NCBI RefSeq assembly: GCF_958295425.1
Contig: NC_081148.1
Coordinates: 12,445,360-12,509,359, forward strand
Length of the DNA: 64,000 nucleotides
Reading direction: 5' to 3'
From: Solea solea
Lineage: Eukaryota > Chordata > Actinopteri > Pleuronectiformes > Soleidae
The notes below the pieces were generated by a model. It did no database searches, was not told the origin of the DNA, and was given only the letters and a program-made list of their open reading frames with translations. This document shows positions 21,127-33,885 of this stretch, piece by piece. Position 1 is the first letter of the stretch. Each line of letters begins with the position of its first letter. Both the position numbers and the translations under genes were made by a program.

Positions 21127-24103
21127 TTACAGTCGAGTGAAAGGGCCCACATGAAGAGGTCCTCTCAGTTTGGGAGAGGAGCAGGAGTTGGTGGTGAACG
21201 CGGAGGACGGGGAGCAGGAATAAGGAGACGAGGAAGCAGATGAGGACTCACTGCTGTTGTTGAGGGCGAAGACACTGGAAATGGCCACATCAACAATCCC
21301 TTGACATAGCTCTGAGTAAAGTTTCCTGGAGGAGGTACAAATAATAGCATTGTTAATTGTTAAAATCGAGTTGATTTTCCAAAGAGTCAAAATCATAAAT
21401 ATCTGTGAGGAAGAAGTTAAACAATGAAAATATGTTAACAAGTTTCCCTGTTTCTGATCCTCCTTTATTACAAACATATTTGACCATGTTGCTCCCAATA
21501 TGCCAAACTCATTTTTATTGTAAACAGAATCCAAAGTAAGACAAGAGAAGGCTAAGGCAAAACATTAAATATGAATATTACTGACTGTGCACATGCTGGA
21601 GCTCCATTGATCTCAATGAGCCACACTTTGAAGCTCTCGTCCACCATGAAATCAAATCCAAACAGCTGAAAGCTTTGGTAGGACAGATGCTTGGTGCTGA
21701 TTGCCGGCTCAATACATGTCAGACAGCTCCTGTAAAAGCAGCAAATCAATTTCCAACCATAATTCACAAGGACATTTCGGGGCATTAATCAAGGCTAATC
21801 ATTGATATTTACTATCTGACAGGTAATGAATAAAACATAGTAAATAGTTACTGTAGTCTGCATTATGTTCTACAGTTTCCACAATTGTTCCAATTTAGAT
21901 GAGATGAGAAGATACAGTTTAATAACACAAAATAGGGCAAGTGTTTGATTCAGTATAAGATGATATAAATGAAATAAAAGAGGTAGTGTGCATTTCAGCT
22001 TACGATAATAAAAGGTATCGATGGCTGAGCTGAACAAGGACTTACTTTATGATATGCTTGATCTGAGGTAATATGGTGGTCTCCAAGGCGACATTGTGAG
22101 TGTTCAGCAGGTACAGCCTGAACTCATCGAAGAACATCTCGTTCCCCTCTTCATATCGCCCGTAGTTCTGCGAGTGCTCTTTCTGGATGCAGTGGTTGGT
22201 CAGGTGGCTGGTCATGTCCTGCAGGTCAGAGCTTTTGTAAGGCTCTGAGGACGTCCGCAGCACGCCCTCCCGGTACAAGTAGATGTTATATTGATGGTCC
22301 ACCAACACCCAGCTCCTAGTAATAGCAAGTTGAGTTTTAGACTTAATCACTTTGAAAGTCACAACAAAGTAAGACATTCTCTGAGGGTTTGTGATAAACA
22401 CTAAAGACTTGCCTGATGTCAAACTTCCGATGTCCCGGCTCCAGGAGTAAAGGTTTCTCCAGGTACTTCTGAATAACATGAACCTGTCCCTGATTATCAA
22501 TGTACTCCAGCAGCTGATTAGCATCTTGTGATATAAAAATACCAGCCCCTGTAGCAAGTAAATAAATATGTTAAGCAACACACATAGTACATCCTAACAA
22601 GGCTGTTTTAAGTAGTTCAGTAAGGATGTGTAATCTCTTGTCTCTTGGATTTAAACCAAAGAACCAGTTTTTACCTTTTGCTCCAGCAGAAGATTTTGCT
22701 ATCCACACTATTCCTTCCCCATTTTCTTTTTTAGAGTGATACGAGGCCAGGAAAACCTCCCGCTCATCTGTCTTGGGATTATTCTTCAGATGGCTGAGGC
22801 CATTTGAAGCAGGAGCAACAGGGGTGTTGAGGTTAGTGGGATAGATGATGTATGATTCTGGAAACCAGGTAGCAGAGTCGGACAGCTCTGGTCTGGTCTT
22901 TATTAGTCTAAGGGAGGAGAAGGGAAATGGTCAGCTAATGTAATTGGCTCTGAATAATTTACTCATAAGTGCATTTGTAACGTGAATGATGGCAGTATGT
23001 ATAGATTTCTCTTCTAACAAAGTAGAACAAACAAAATATCCCACACATTGCCCTTGCTCGGCATCACAAATTTCTAATTCTTAAATAAACAGAAACGCTG
23101 ATTGCCGAATTAATAATTTGTATTTGTTTTACAAGATACTCACTTGACCAATGATGCCTTTCTACAAAGCTTGTCTGCTCCTCTGTAGTAGTTCACCAGC
23201 TGCACCAACCCTGGTTCATGACCTGTGAAGTCAAAGTTTAATAATCAAGTCAACATTGTATACCCACATGTGTACTAGTGTAAGAATGCCAGTTATTATG
23301 ATGTAATTTGTGTAATTGATTTGTAATTATATTTTGTATAATTCCACAACAAACTGTTTTGCTTTCCTGACATTCGTGTGGAACTTTTGTTCAAGTTTTT
23401 ATAATGTTTCCGCACTGTCTGTTTTTGTGGATGCTCCTGGGTGTGTCTCCTGCTTTACCTCTTCCCTTTCTGCTTTGATACGCCAGGTAAGAGGTCATAG
23501 GAGTCTGACTGTCCCTTTATTCTTTAACACAACAAAATACAAGTATGTGACACCACTGGTTATTTATCGTCATTAATTTATCAGTCAATTGCTTTCTGAA
23601 TGTATCGGTTAGATGTTTTTGTGAACAAAACTAAAATAATGACAGAAATTTCTTCAAACCTCAAAACATGTTTGTTTGTTTTCCACAAACCAGACATTCG
23701 ATTTACTGTCATACAGGAGCAAAGAAATCAGAAGATAAATAACTTAACACAACTCAGTTGCAACCTCGAATGTGTGTGTCCTGGACCTAGAAATGGCCTT
23801 GAAAATAAAAGACACAATCTGTCTGCAGCATTCTCTGCACAGTCACAGCAGCTGTCTCATCCTGGGTGAGTAAGATAATACACACACGTAGACTTTTTTG
23901 ACTGTTTCATAAGAAATAAGACTTGGAAAATTACCTAGACGTCCAAAGGGCAGCCTGTTCCGTTCACCAAGCATCAGGTTGAATCTGGGATTGTCCCTTT
24001 TCAGCTTCCTCCACTGTCCAGTGGAGAGGAGGATTTTGGAAACTTCTGCATACACAGTGCTGTTGTCGTCACGGGTGACGAAGGTGTACATGGGGGAACT
24101 CAT
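21127..24103 (-). CDS. ttl: Tubulin tyrosine ligase
   Basis: ATP-grasp ligase that re-adds tyrosine to the C-terminus of detyrosinated alpha-tubulin in the cytosol. Seven minus-strand coding exons: 24103-23935, 23222-23144, 22907-22675, 22548-22413, 22315-22046, 21729-21586, 21325-21127. They give 409 aa against about 377 in mammals. [57 protein letters not shown] and [13 protein letters not shown] are all clear. E335 and N337 of the last motif correspond to the metal-binding, catalytic pair of the family. Four residues (MSSP) precede the usual MYTFV start, so initiation at the second ATG (24089-24091) is equally plausible. The C-terminus is extended with a serine-rich tail. Intron 4 uses a GC donor (ATCAG|GCAAGT). 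ttl lies tandem with polr1b on the same strand. Confidence 0.97.
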
Positions 24104-24760
24104 GACGCCACTTTTTTTCTGCAGGGTTTTATGACGTGACGAAAACAGCTGGATGGGTCGGTGACCGAGTTGTGTAGCTCAGTTGTGATGCTGCCTGGTT
24201 TGCACTGCAGCACAGAGACTGTTGAGCGTTATCTCCTCTCCCCGAGCCATAATGATGACGATGAGTCAGACATTATATGCGGTCCACACTTCCCAGCTAA
24301 CTTACACTGGTGCTCTAAAACTCAACAACAAGCCGGCAGGTCGAGGCTAACACACATTTGCAACGAAAATAACATGTTGCTCCACACAGAGAGAAAGAGC
24401 GACACGGGTTTCCTCCAGTCTCCACAGACAAGGGTGTGACAGACAGACTGACTGTTCCAGGTTCCTGGGGCTGGTCCCGTCTGGGTTCATTTACATCCTG
24501 TCGCCACACCAGCTAACGCAATGCAGCCGCTGTGGACAGCTACACAAACGTCTCCGAAGAGACGCTTTTTGTGAACCGAAATAAAAAAGAAATAGCGTTT
24601 TAACGACTCGGAGTCTCGACGCAGATAAGTAATCCACCAGCGGCATGTGTGAGCCGAGCTCTCTTCTTTGAAGCTCCAGCAGCCGCTGCTGCTCACGGTT
24701 AATGTAGTTCATATGGAAACATTGACATGGCGAGTAGTTGACCGTATTTTCGTTCATTAC
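24104..24760 (-). promoter_or_regulatory. ttl 5' UTR and promoter region
   Basis: This region lies directly upstream of the ttl start, with more CpG than its surroundings (24140-24680). Short open frames on both strands match nothing. The transcription start cannot be fixed from sequence. Confidence 0.4.
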
Positions 24761-25692
24761 AGAAGGTAAAAACACAAAATCAACACATTAAAAAACATAA
24801 TTTTTGCATTCAAATTATATCAAAATAAATATTTTGAAATTTATTGTCGTGCTGAATTTTAACGGAGCACATACTACATTTCCCAGAATGCAAAGTATTA
24901 CGCGTCTGTGTAGCGCCCACACGCACTCCGCATTGACCTCTCCATCCGGACTACTGCGATAAGTTGGCTTGTGATTCGTTTTGTGTTGGTAAAAAAGTGA
25001 AAAATGTTTTATGTGAAAAAGAAGAAGAACAAAACAGGAATATGCTGCCTTCTCTCACAGACCTGGCAAGTACAATTTGCTATAACAAAAATGTCCTCCC
25101 TGAAGTACATCCACCCAAAATAATTCAGGAGTTTTCTCAAAAAGCACACCCCTCATGTTCTCATAATTAGGACAATACAACACTAAATTAATCTTAATCT
25201 TTCTCTCAATTTTCTGTTAAAGTTGCCAAACATAAATGTTTGTCATTTATTCAAATTAAATTATTCACATAAAGTTCAAATGTAACGTTTTATGAAACAG
25301 TAAGATCTTAGTTATATTATGTGTTATATTATATTGGTGTTGAGTGCGAGTGTTGATATTGAACATCCTGTGATTGCTGTGGACTAGAAGAAGAAACTTT
25401 CAGTGTACATTTACACTGAACATGTACATTACATGTTCTATAAACAGAACAACGGGTCAAATCATAATTTTCCAGGGGAAAGACAATCCACAGGACATTT
25501 TATTCCATTTTTGTTTAGCTGATTTTTTTGATAGGTTAAAATATTACAAATTATTCATATAGTAGAGTATAGTACATCATAACGTATTGAGATTTTAACA
25601 TAATAACATAATAGTAAATGTATCATATTGCAGTATATTATAGCAGTGTATAACATGCTGAATAGTGGGTTTATCGTCACATTATTATTATC

Positions 25693-25724
<32 letters not shown>

Positions 25725-26179
25725 TGTCGTGTTTTTTCAGTTCCTTGGGACAATGACTTACGATAGTATATCATGTTGTGACCACAAGATGGCGGTGTAG
25801 CTCTTATAACATGGAGGCAGTGAGTCAGTGAGTAGTGGAACTGCGAACTGGGGAAAAAATAATATTTCGAGCTCAAGAAAAACGTTTGTATTATCGGTTT
25901 CATTTTTTGTTTTATTGAGTTATGTTTTAAGTAAATACAAGTGAAGGGGATCGTTTACGTCGAATGTAGATCAGTGTTATGACTGTAATGACTCATAAAC
26001 AGAGTTTCTGGGAGAACCCGGGGGTTAAATGGAGCGCTCCCCAAGTGTGTGAAGACATGGGTCCCATTCCGCTTTTTGCCAAGTTTGTTGCTTTGACTTA
26101 TTTTGCTATTTGATCTTGAAGTTTTACGCCAATTTGACTATTGCCATGTAGCTTAAACTGCAGTTACACACGTTTCTCT
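24761..26179. other. Intergenic DNA between ttl and fignl1
   Basis: AT-rich DNA with an (ATT)n microsatellite at 25681-25720. The YY1-type motif AAGATGGCGGTG at about 25786-25797 could belong to the fignl1 promoter. No gene is recognised. Confidence 0.5.
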
Positions 26180-26427
26180 TTATCAGGTTTCCCTTTGTGG
26201 TGGGAGCAGCAGGGCGGAGCGAGTAATGAGTTTTTCGTTGAACGAATTGGAACGGGACAGGAAGTTGTAGTGTTGAGGAAGAAACAGGTGGCGGGAACAG
26301 CAAAACCGCGAGTTGAAGTAAGGCAACTGTGTTGTTGTTAATAAATCCACGTTTTGTAAGTCGCGTTTTGTAAGGACGTTTTTGCTTTCGTCAAAATATC
26401 GAGAAAGAGAAGGAGAAATCACTCATA
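26180..26427 (+). other. Probable non-coding first exon of fignl1
   Basis: A moderately GC-rich stretch ends in the strong splice donor CATA|GTAAGTG at 26428. It lies 0.85 kb before the coding exon, which has a good acceptor (CTTCATCAG at 27268-27276). The 5' edge is a guess. Confidence 0.45.
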
Positions 26428-27276
26428 GTAAGTGAAGTCCTCAGCCTCAGTCGTGTGACGTGTTGAACAGCTTTAACAGGACTTTGTTTACATAGTGAAT
26501 TTACCTCCACTGTACAGCAACATGTCCTTCATATCTTGTCATTCAGTGTGTTAATCACAGAAATAACCACACAGCTATGTGATGTCTTGCAAGTTGCTGT
26601 GATTAATCACGATTTATCTTGTCATCTTAAAGGGATAGTTCAGGTATTTTGAAGTGGACACTGAGCAAATTATTCTATGGACATGGGTGTGATAGAGTGA
26701 GTGGTTTACAAAATATGTTTCCAGTGCGATAAAGTGCCACATACATACTGTAGGATTTGATCTCACATTTCAAAACAAGAACTATTATTACTACTACTAC
26801 TACTATTTTTAATTTAAAAAGAGCCATTGAGATCGAGATCTCATTTACAAGGTTGACCTGGCCTAGAGGTCAGTAGCACATGTCTTAATAAATATCACAA
26901 ATACAAGAAATAGATTACAAACAATAAATTAAAGTAATACGGTGATTTAAAAGTGCAAACAAGTTGACAGTTAAAGAGTAAAGAGTTGTGAGTGCAGAAA
27001 CACTTTTATGAAAGCAGGCACTGATCAATGGATTTCTGTTTTCTGTCATTTAAGACGGAGTGAAAAGCTTCAAATAAGTGCAGTGGTTTGAATTTAACAG
27101 ACATTTGTTTGTATTTACAACTTACAAACTATTTGAAATCGATTGCAACAAAGGTGTTAATTTTGACAGCACGAGTTATAAGACATATTGTGTTTGTGGG
27201 TCAGGGGTGATGAGTGCTTTGGCTTTTAGTGAAGCCATGTATTTTTCATAACATTTTGTCCCTTCTCCTTCATCAG
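26428..27276 (+). other. Probable fignl1 5' UTR intron with a repeat fragment
   Basis: It contains ACTACTACTACTA at about 26790 and, at 26815-26900, a fish interspersed repeat with GAGATCTCATTTACAAGG and TTGACCTGGCC. A related copy lies at 51340-51410. No coding potential is seen. Confidence 0.45.
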
Positions 27277-27293
27277 GCAGGAACAGGCCAGGC

Positions 27294-29246
27294 ATGAGTG
27301 GCGCACACCTGGACGAATGGCAGAGGAGGTCCTTTGACATTTCTTCTGGCAACTGTACACCTGAACAGACGGCAGATGCCTACCGGGCCCACATCCTCTC
27401 CATTCAGTATGCATGGGCAAGCTCCCAGCTCTCAGAGGCCGGCATGGCCAGCCTGTTCAGGACCTACTCGGAGCGCTACGCTGCAGTGCTGGACTCTGAT
27501 GATCCCCCTACAGGACTAAACAACTATGCAGAGAGTGCACTGCATCTGGCCCGTAGTCAGAGGAACTACAGCGACAAATGGGAGTCATCCCTGACCATGG
27601 AGAGTGTGCGCGAGCTGCCCTGCGTGCAGAAGATGATACGGGCACAGCCAAGGGGAACAGGAGGACACTCCCTTGTGGCACCAGCAGATGTTAACATATC
27701 TGTGGGACAAGAGAGCAAGGGAAACTGCCTGTCCACTCCCTTTATGGGAGTCAGGTCAGAGCCTGCACTGTTCAAACCTGTAGCACCAACACAGCCTCAC
27801 ACCGAGGTTAACAATGGTGCAAATTATTGGACTAATATTTCTGCAGAGAAGCCAAAAGGCTCTGAGGGAATCTCAGGGAACCCAAACTTATTCCCCCGGC
27901 CTTCAGCTCGGCCGCAGTCTGTGTTTAGTTATCCTACATCAGTTCTTCCTCAGGGGAACCCTGGTCCTGCAAGTGGCACACACAACTACCAGTCCACCTT
28001 CTCCTCCACCTCTAATCCATCTAAAAGGAAGAATTTTTACAATTTGGATGGAGGAGATGTTGACAAAGGGTCGCATGGAGGTCAAGCTGCTGCTGCTGAA
28101 CCACGGCCTGGAAGCAACTTCAAAACAGCTCGCGAGCAGTTCATCATTGACCACCATAAAAAACACTCCCATCAGCCTCAGAGAGGCCAGAGCTCTGGGA
28201 TGGCAGCAACTGTGAAAAAATCTTTAGGCGCTAACAGACCTCGTGGCACATTTTCTAAATTTGTGTCACCTATTCCACGACAGGAGGAGGAAGACAGTGT
28301 AGCGGGTCGTAATCCCGCCCAGGAGCCTGAGATCCTGGATGAGCGTTTGAAGAACTTTGAGCCAAAGATAATTGAGCTGATCATGAGTGAGATCATGGAC
28401 CATGGGCCTCCTGTGGCCTGGGATGACATCGCAGGTCTGGAGTTTGCCAAGACAACCATAAAGGAGATTGTGGTTTGGCCCATGCTGCGACCTGACATCT
28501 TCACTGGTCTCCGAGGTCCACCTAAAGGCATCCTGTTGTTTGGACCACCAGGAACAGGGAAAACTCTGATAGGAAAATGTATTGCATGTCAATCAGGTGC
28601 CACCTTTTTTAGCATCAGTGCCTCATCACTCACATCAAAGTGGGTGGGTGAAGGAGAAAAAATGGTGCGAGCCTTGTTCGCTATTGCCCGCTGCCACCAG
28701 CCTGCTGTCATTTTCATTGATGAAATTGACTCCCTGCTGTCCCAGAGGACAGACGGGGAGCACGACTCATCACGCAGGATAAAAACAGAGTTCTTGGTTC
28801 AGCTGGACGGGGCAGCCACAGCAGCTGAGGACCGAATCCTGGTGGTGGGAGCCACCAACAGGCCTCAGGAGATAGATGAGGCTGCCCGTCGACGTCTGGC
28901 AAAAAGGTTATACATCCCCCTTCCAGAAGAAGCCGCCCGACAGCAGATTATAATCAACCTCATGGCCCGAGAGAAGAACCAGGTGAGGGAGCAAGAGCTG
29001 GGGAGTGTAGTGGCGGCTACAGAGGGCTTCTCTGGTGCTGACATGACTCAGCTGTGTCGAGAAGCCGCACTGGGGCCCATCCGCAGCATCCAGCTCAGTG
29101 ACATCACTACTATCAAAGCAGATCAGGTACGACCAATCCTCTACTGTGACTTCCAAGACGCCCTCAAGACGGTGCGACCCAGTGTCTCATCAAAAGATCT
29201 GGAGCTGTATGAAGAGTGGAATAAGACATTTGGATGTGGCCGTTAA
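27294..29246 (+). CDS. fignl1: Fidgetin-like protein 1, AAA+ ATPase
   Basis: Nuclear AAA+ ATPase of the meiotic-clade (spastin/katanin/fidgetin) group. It binds RAD51 and regulates homologous recombination. One uninterrupted 650-codon exon, close to the roughly 674 aa of mammalian FIGNL1. The start follows an acceptor 18 bases upstream, and MSGAHLDEWQ fits the family N-terminus. Visible parts are a helical N-terminus (1-100), a low-complexity linker with an FKTA motif at 276-279 (the FxxA type used for RAD51 contact), and the AAA core from about 370. The core has Walker A GPPGTGKT (417-424), Walker B VIFIDE (472-477), sensor-1 ATNRP near 520, arginine-finger region ARRRLAKR (531-538), and a Vps4-type C-terminus ending WNKTFGCGR. 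A poly(A) signal lies at 29397-29402. It is next to ikzf1, as in mammals, tail to tail. Confidence 0.97.
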   Translation: MSGAHLDEWQRRSFDISSGNCTPEQTADAYRAHILSIQYAWASSQLSEAGMASLFRTYSERYAAVLDSDDPPTGLNNYAESALHLARSQRNYSDKWESSLTMESVRELPCVQKMIRAQPRGTGGHSLVAPADVNISVGQESKGNCLSTPFMGVRSEPALFKPVAPTQPHTEVNNGANYWTNISAEKPKGSEGISGNPNLFPRPSARPQSVFSYPTSVLPQGNPGPASGTHNYQSTFSSTSNPSKRKNFYNLDGGDVDKGSHGGQAAAAEPRPGSNFKTAREQFIIDHHKKHSHQPQRGQSSGMAATVKKSLGANRPRGTFSKFVSPIPRQEEEDSVAGRNPAQEPEILDERLKNFEPKIIELIMSEIMDHGPPVAWDDIAGLEFAKTTIKEIVVWPMLRPDIFTGLRGPPKGILLFGPPGTGKTLIGKCIACQSGATFFSISASSLTSKWVGEGEKMVRALFAIARCHQPAVIFIDEIDSLLSQRTDGEHDSSRRIKTEFLVQLDGAATAAEDRILVVGATNRPQEIDEAARRRLAKRLYIPLPEEAARQQIIINLMAREKNQVREQELGSVVAATEGFSGADMTQLCREAALGPIRSIQLSDITTIKADQVRPILYCDFQDALKTVRPSVSSKDLELYEEWNKTFGCGR

Positions 29247-32200
29247 ACTTGGCCCCTCGTCCCCTTTGTTAAAGTTATGGACATGTGTTTGAACCTTACC
29301 TGTTTCTCGCATGTCAAAATGTCCAGACAATGGGACATTTGTTATTGTTCTATTTTGTTTTAATTGTTTACCCTTATAAACGTGTATTTTCTTGATAATA
29401 AAATAAAAAAAAGTTCAAAGCACCACAACTATCTATGTATTATTTAATGTACAAACACATTAATGGATTGTGGCATTTTCCTGTGTCCGCTGAATCCCCA
29501 GAGGGCAGTGTAATCACTCTTGAGCATTTCCCATTCACTTGTGCTGTAATGTCTCCTTAGGCTCAGTGTGCTAATCATGTCCATGGAAGTTGGGCAACAC
29601 ACAGTGTTATCCTGGTGTCATGTTTAAAGAAACCTTAAAGACTTACTTCCTTGCTGGTAGAGAGAAGACGGCAGTGGAGTCAACAGGAAAATCTCTTACT
29701 GCAACACTACATCCTTTTTGCATTAGACAAGAAGGGTGAGCTCCTTTATTGCAATACTGCCTCTGATCCACAGGGTTAGTTGGTGCAGATGCAAACATAT
29801 CAAATGACACAATATACACAAAATGGACTTGGATGGTCTACAGCCAAGTGGTCATTTTGGTCAACAGATGTTTTTTTTTTTAAGTGGAATGCCTCACTGC
29901 TGAAGAGGACCATTATAGATTGTTTACACATGAAATGAAATTCTCATGTAAATTTCATGATGAAACAGTGTTTGAAAATCTGGAAGACCTTGAAAAAAGA
30001 CTCTCATTTATTTATCATCTTTTTGTCAAGTCCCTAATAAATAATTCAGACATATGTGTGGCTGGCCACTGTGTTGAAACTTTGTTGAATTAGCCAACAG
30101 TGAAAGCAGCCCCCCACCCCCTGTGGGTGTCTGTGCACATGGGGACTCCCCACAGCTGGACTGGGACAGATGTAAAGAATTCTTCTGGTTCTTCTGGGAT
30201 TCATAGAACGATGACTGAAAACTGTGCCATATGGTGCAAGCGTGTAGCTCAGTTTGACTGTGTCTGTGCAGCAGCAGTGGGCTTGTGTTTTCACAAACAC
30301 ACACATTACACGGTAAATTGACTAAATCCAAACAGAAAGGCCTCCGCTGCCTGCATGCATGCTTGTTACACAAATCCAGAGCACAGACCTTTGAAATGAA
30401 CCTAACTATTAGGGAGTAAGTATTCAAACTCTTTACTTAAAGGTCTTGTGTGTAAGAACTAGTGACTCCTCCACTCAAGGAAGAATGGTGGCCTTCATAT
30501 TCCAGATAAATGCCATTCTTAATTTGCATTGTATGCTTTTGCTTTAGAATACAAAACACACACTATAGCACTAAACATACTTATATTTAAGTTACAAACA
30601 TTTCACTTTATCAAATAAAAACATCATTATTGCTTAACTGGCAAGATTTTTATCGAACAGCCGTTCAGTCCACTTTCAATCTGTAATCTCTTATACTCAT
30701 GTAATGTTATTTTATTTTGAAAAACTGTACATTGTATATCCATCATGTCATCAAATTGTGTTCACAGTTATTGTGAGTGACTCGTTGCACCTGCACCAGT
30801 ATCTCTGACTGCATTTGCCAGTTTCTGATATTGAGGGTTGATGCAATAATTGGCCGCTTTGAGCTTCAGATTTTATATATTACATTATTAATTTGCTGCT
30901 ACATTTGAGCTACTTTTGCATACAGTAAGGAAAGTTGGCTCGCCTGCAGCTGAAGAGATATTTGTACAGTACTTCTCAGTACTGGCTCACTAGGTAAATC
31001 TAAGGTGCTATGAAATGATTTTTGGGGTAGGAGAGCGGGGGGGAGAAACCCTTGCTATACACATTTCACTATACCAGTGTATGTGAGGAAGAGGAGGATG
31101 ATGAGAGAGCAAATTATTTTATCGGGAATAAATCTGCCTCTTGTGAAAAGTCAGTAGCCGACTTTGCTCGGCCTATTTACACCACTGTATTTTAACGGTG
31201 GTGATAATGGTGTTACTTCGAGAGCTCAATATTTTCTCAGGTGGTACTTGGTATAAAAAGGTTCAGAACCACTTTAATTTCCAGTAAAATGTTTGAACTC
31301 ATTTAAAAGACCTGTATGTAATAAATGCATTAAGAAAAAAAAAGAAAAAAGACCATGATATGTCATCAGAGATACATCATCATGTTACATTGAAGTATTG
31401 CTACTACTTCACTGATAACAATGGCAGTCAGTCAATTTATTTGCAATTTTAAATATAATTTATGGCCTGCAAAGATTATGTGTACGTCATGGAAAAGGGG
31501 TTTTGTGTCGCTCCTTATACTTCTGTCTTTCTGTTATGTTCCACTGCAACCTCAAATCTCTGGGGAGGAAGGGGAGGAAGGGGAGGGGGAACAACGCTTA
31601 TATAATAAGCATTATATATAATACTTATAATTTGGATTACATTATTAATTTGGCTTGCATTCAAATTACACACACAAATTATACAAACTGCTCTTTGGTG
31701 GAGCTGCTTACAAGTCACAGATCCCTGAAATATTATCAGGAGATTAATCTACACACTGCCAATAGATTCAACTGAAATATTTGGTTTATAGTAAATAATT
31801 TTTGTTATGATCATACGTGTGTTGGTTACAGTTATGATAAGTGACAGAGAGTAATAACATCTTGTTGAATTCTTTTGACAGAGCAGTTGGATTTTTGATT
31901 ATTGAAGGAGCTGTCAGTCAAAAGGGGAAGTGAGATTTGGGATTCTGGCACAGCCAGTTTTGTTTGGCCAGATTATCCCTCTCATGCAAATGTCCTCCCT
32001 CCCCTGTCAGGCCTCAGTCAAGCGTGAGGGACTTGGTGCTGGCCACAGCTGTTTCTCATTTCTGCTAAATCACACAACAGCCATCTGGACGAAGCTGTCG
32101 CCGCACTACGCTCCTACACCAGGACCCGACCGGGCCTCAGCGCACGAGCCTGGCCTTCTGCTCCAGTGGTTGATCCGCTCCGTCCCAGCAGCTCCTGTAC

Positions 32201-32800
32201 ATGTCGGCATGCTGGTGCGCGTGTGTGTGTATGTGTAACCACTATTTAAATCAAAGGCATTTGACAGTATGTTATCCTTAAAAAAAGTATACATATTTTA
32301 ATTATTCTGTTATCATTATTATTATTATTATTATTATTATCATAAGTTAGACATTATTTTAATTTATAATTACAAACGCACAGAGTCATTTTACAGTGTG
32401 TGTGTGTGTGTGGGGGGGGGTTGTTTATTTATTCCTCCTTGTAATTATACATTTCTGTCAGTATGCTCAGTGTTTTTTATGTGTTTTGTACACAAATGCC
32501 AGTCATTCCCTCTTTCTTGGCTTTTCCTTGACAGACAGGACTGAGCTGCATCATGAGTGACATCCAACCTTAATTATTTCAGAAGGATGTGAAGTGAAAT
32601 CTCCATATGTCTTCAGAAAGCAACGTGAAACTGTAAAATCTCAGCTCAACTTTCCACCAACTCTACTCTCACCAACGCATAATGTTGAATATTAGAAAAC
32701 TGTCTCCTATTCACACATTCCCCATAAAAAATCTGCATTTAAACACAAATTAGACAAAATAAAGCATGACACTCTTCATCCATACAGTATATAAAATATC
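29247..32800. other. Intergenic DNA between fignl1 and ikzf1
   Basis: AT-rich DNA with no recognised gene. It holds GGGGAGGAAGG-type purine runs at 31561-31590, an (ATT)n tract near 32314-32341, and (TG)n followed by G10 at about 32398-32420. The 69-codon frame at 29884-30093 has no recognisable family features. Confidence 0.5.
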
Positions 32801-33653
32801 CTTTATTGATATTTTGCAAGCACAAATTTCCCTTCAAATGCCTCACTTTTGTTTTAGTGAGTGAGAGAATTCTTAAACAAATCAAATAAAACGTAAAACA
32901 AAAAGGCCAGGGTAACATTGTCTCATGATAGAACCATAAGTAGCTTCCAGCAGCGGTCATGTTCTCACCTCAAATCCATTTAGCACAGTTGACCAGAAAA
33001 AGATGCAACTTTCTTTAAAAAAAAAAAAACCTATACTGACAGACAAAACAACAATCACTATAATAAATACAAAAATGTGATATAAATAATATGTAGGTTG
33101 CTACAAATACAAGAACATTATGAAAGTTTGGAGGGAAATCTGAGGTTATTCACAATGATTGTTAATTGTTTTTTTGTTGCTTATTTTCCTCAGAGTTGAA
33201 TCTTTCGTTGACATTTCAGACAGAGGCATGTAAAAGGACAGAATGGGAATTTAACCTATTTTAAAACTGGATAAAAGTCACTGCACGGCTTTCTAAAAGA
33301 AAAGTCACATTTGCATACATGTGGTAAATACGTGATTTTAAATGTATGCACGGAAATGGCACAGTACCTCAACTGTGTCGTCTTCACTGCACAATATGTT
33401 ATTTCATTAAAAAAGACAAATGAATAACAAGTATTTTTTGCATGTTTTAAGAAAAAAAAAAGTTAAAATTAAGTTAAATGGTTCTTTTCCATAATTGTGT
33501 ACATTTATCTTTATTAAACATACATGCATAGTGTGTAAAAAAAAACACAACCTTCAGACATTAACAGTGTATTTTACATTATGTTTTTCTATGCTTTTGT
33601 TTCAGGTGAATGTCTATGAGTAAGGGAGTTTGGCATTTTGTCCATATATACAC

Positions 33654-33693
<40 letters not shown>

Positions 33694-33867
33694 GTGTGTG
33701 TGTGTAAGTGTGTGTTCATGTCTGTAGTAGGCTGTGAGGACACATTTCGATTTAAACCTTTTGTGGGGACATACTGGCTCTGTCCTCACAACATTAAAGG
33801 GCCTTTTGAGGGTTAAAGATTTAGTTTAAGAGTGATGTAAGAATTAGGGTTTAGGTCGGGTTAAGGG
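32801..33867 (-). other. Probable 3' UTR of ikzf1
   Basis: The stretch lies downstream of the ikzf1 stop. AATAAA on the minus strand (complement of 32802-32807) sits about 1.06 kb from the stop. It includes a long (GT)n microsatellite and a repeat that reaches the stop codon. Confidence 0.55.
33655..33714. repeat. (GT)n microsatellite
   Basis: Nearly pure GT for about 36 bases, then GT blocks interrupted by TAAG. It is immediately followed by the interspersed repeat at 33720-33885. Confidence 0.95.
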
Positions 33868-33885
33868 TTAGGCATTTAGTTGCGA
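33720..33885 (+). repeat. GT-flanked interspersed repeat overlapping the ikzf1 stop
   Basis: GTGGGGACATACTGG, TCCTCACAACATTAAAGG, then GGGTTAAGGGTTAGGCATTT are hallmarks of a very common teleost repeat. The last part, GGCATTTAGTTGCGATGG, is read on the minus strand as the final codons and stop of ikzf1. Confidence 0.65.

Noticed and set aside
27298..29156. Long alternative frames within fignl1 on both strands (for example 27814-28215, 28178-28531)
   Set aside because: They lie wholly within the clear 650-codon fignl1 exon and have no family features.
29884..30093. 69-codon frame between fignl1 and ikzf1
   Set aside because: No recognisable domain, no splice or start context, and AT-rich intergenic composition.
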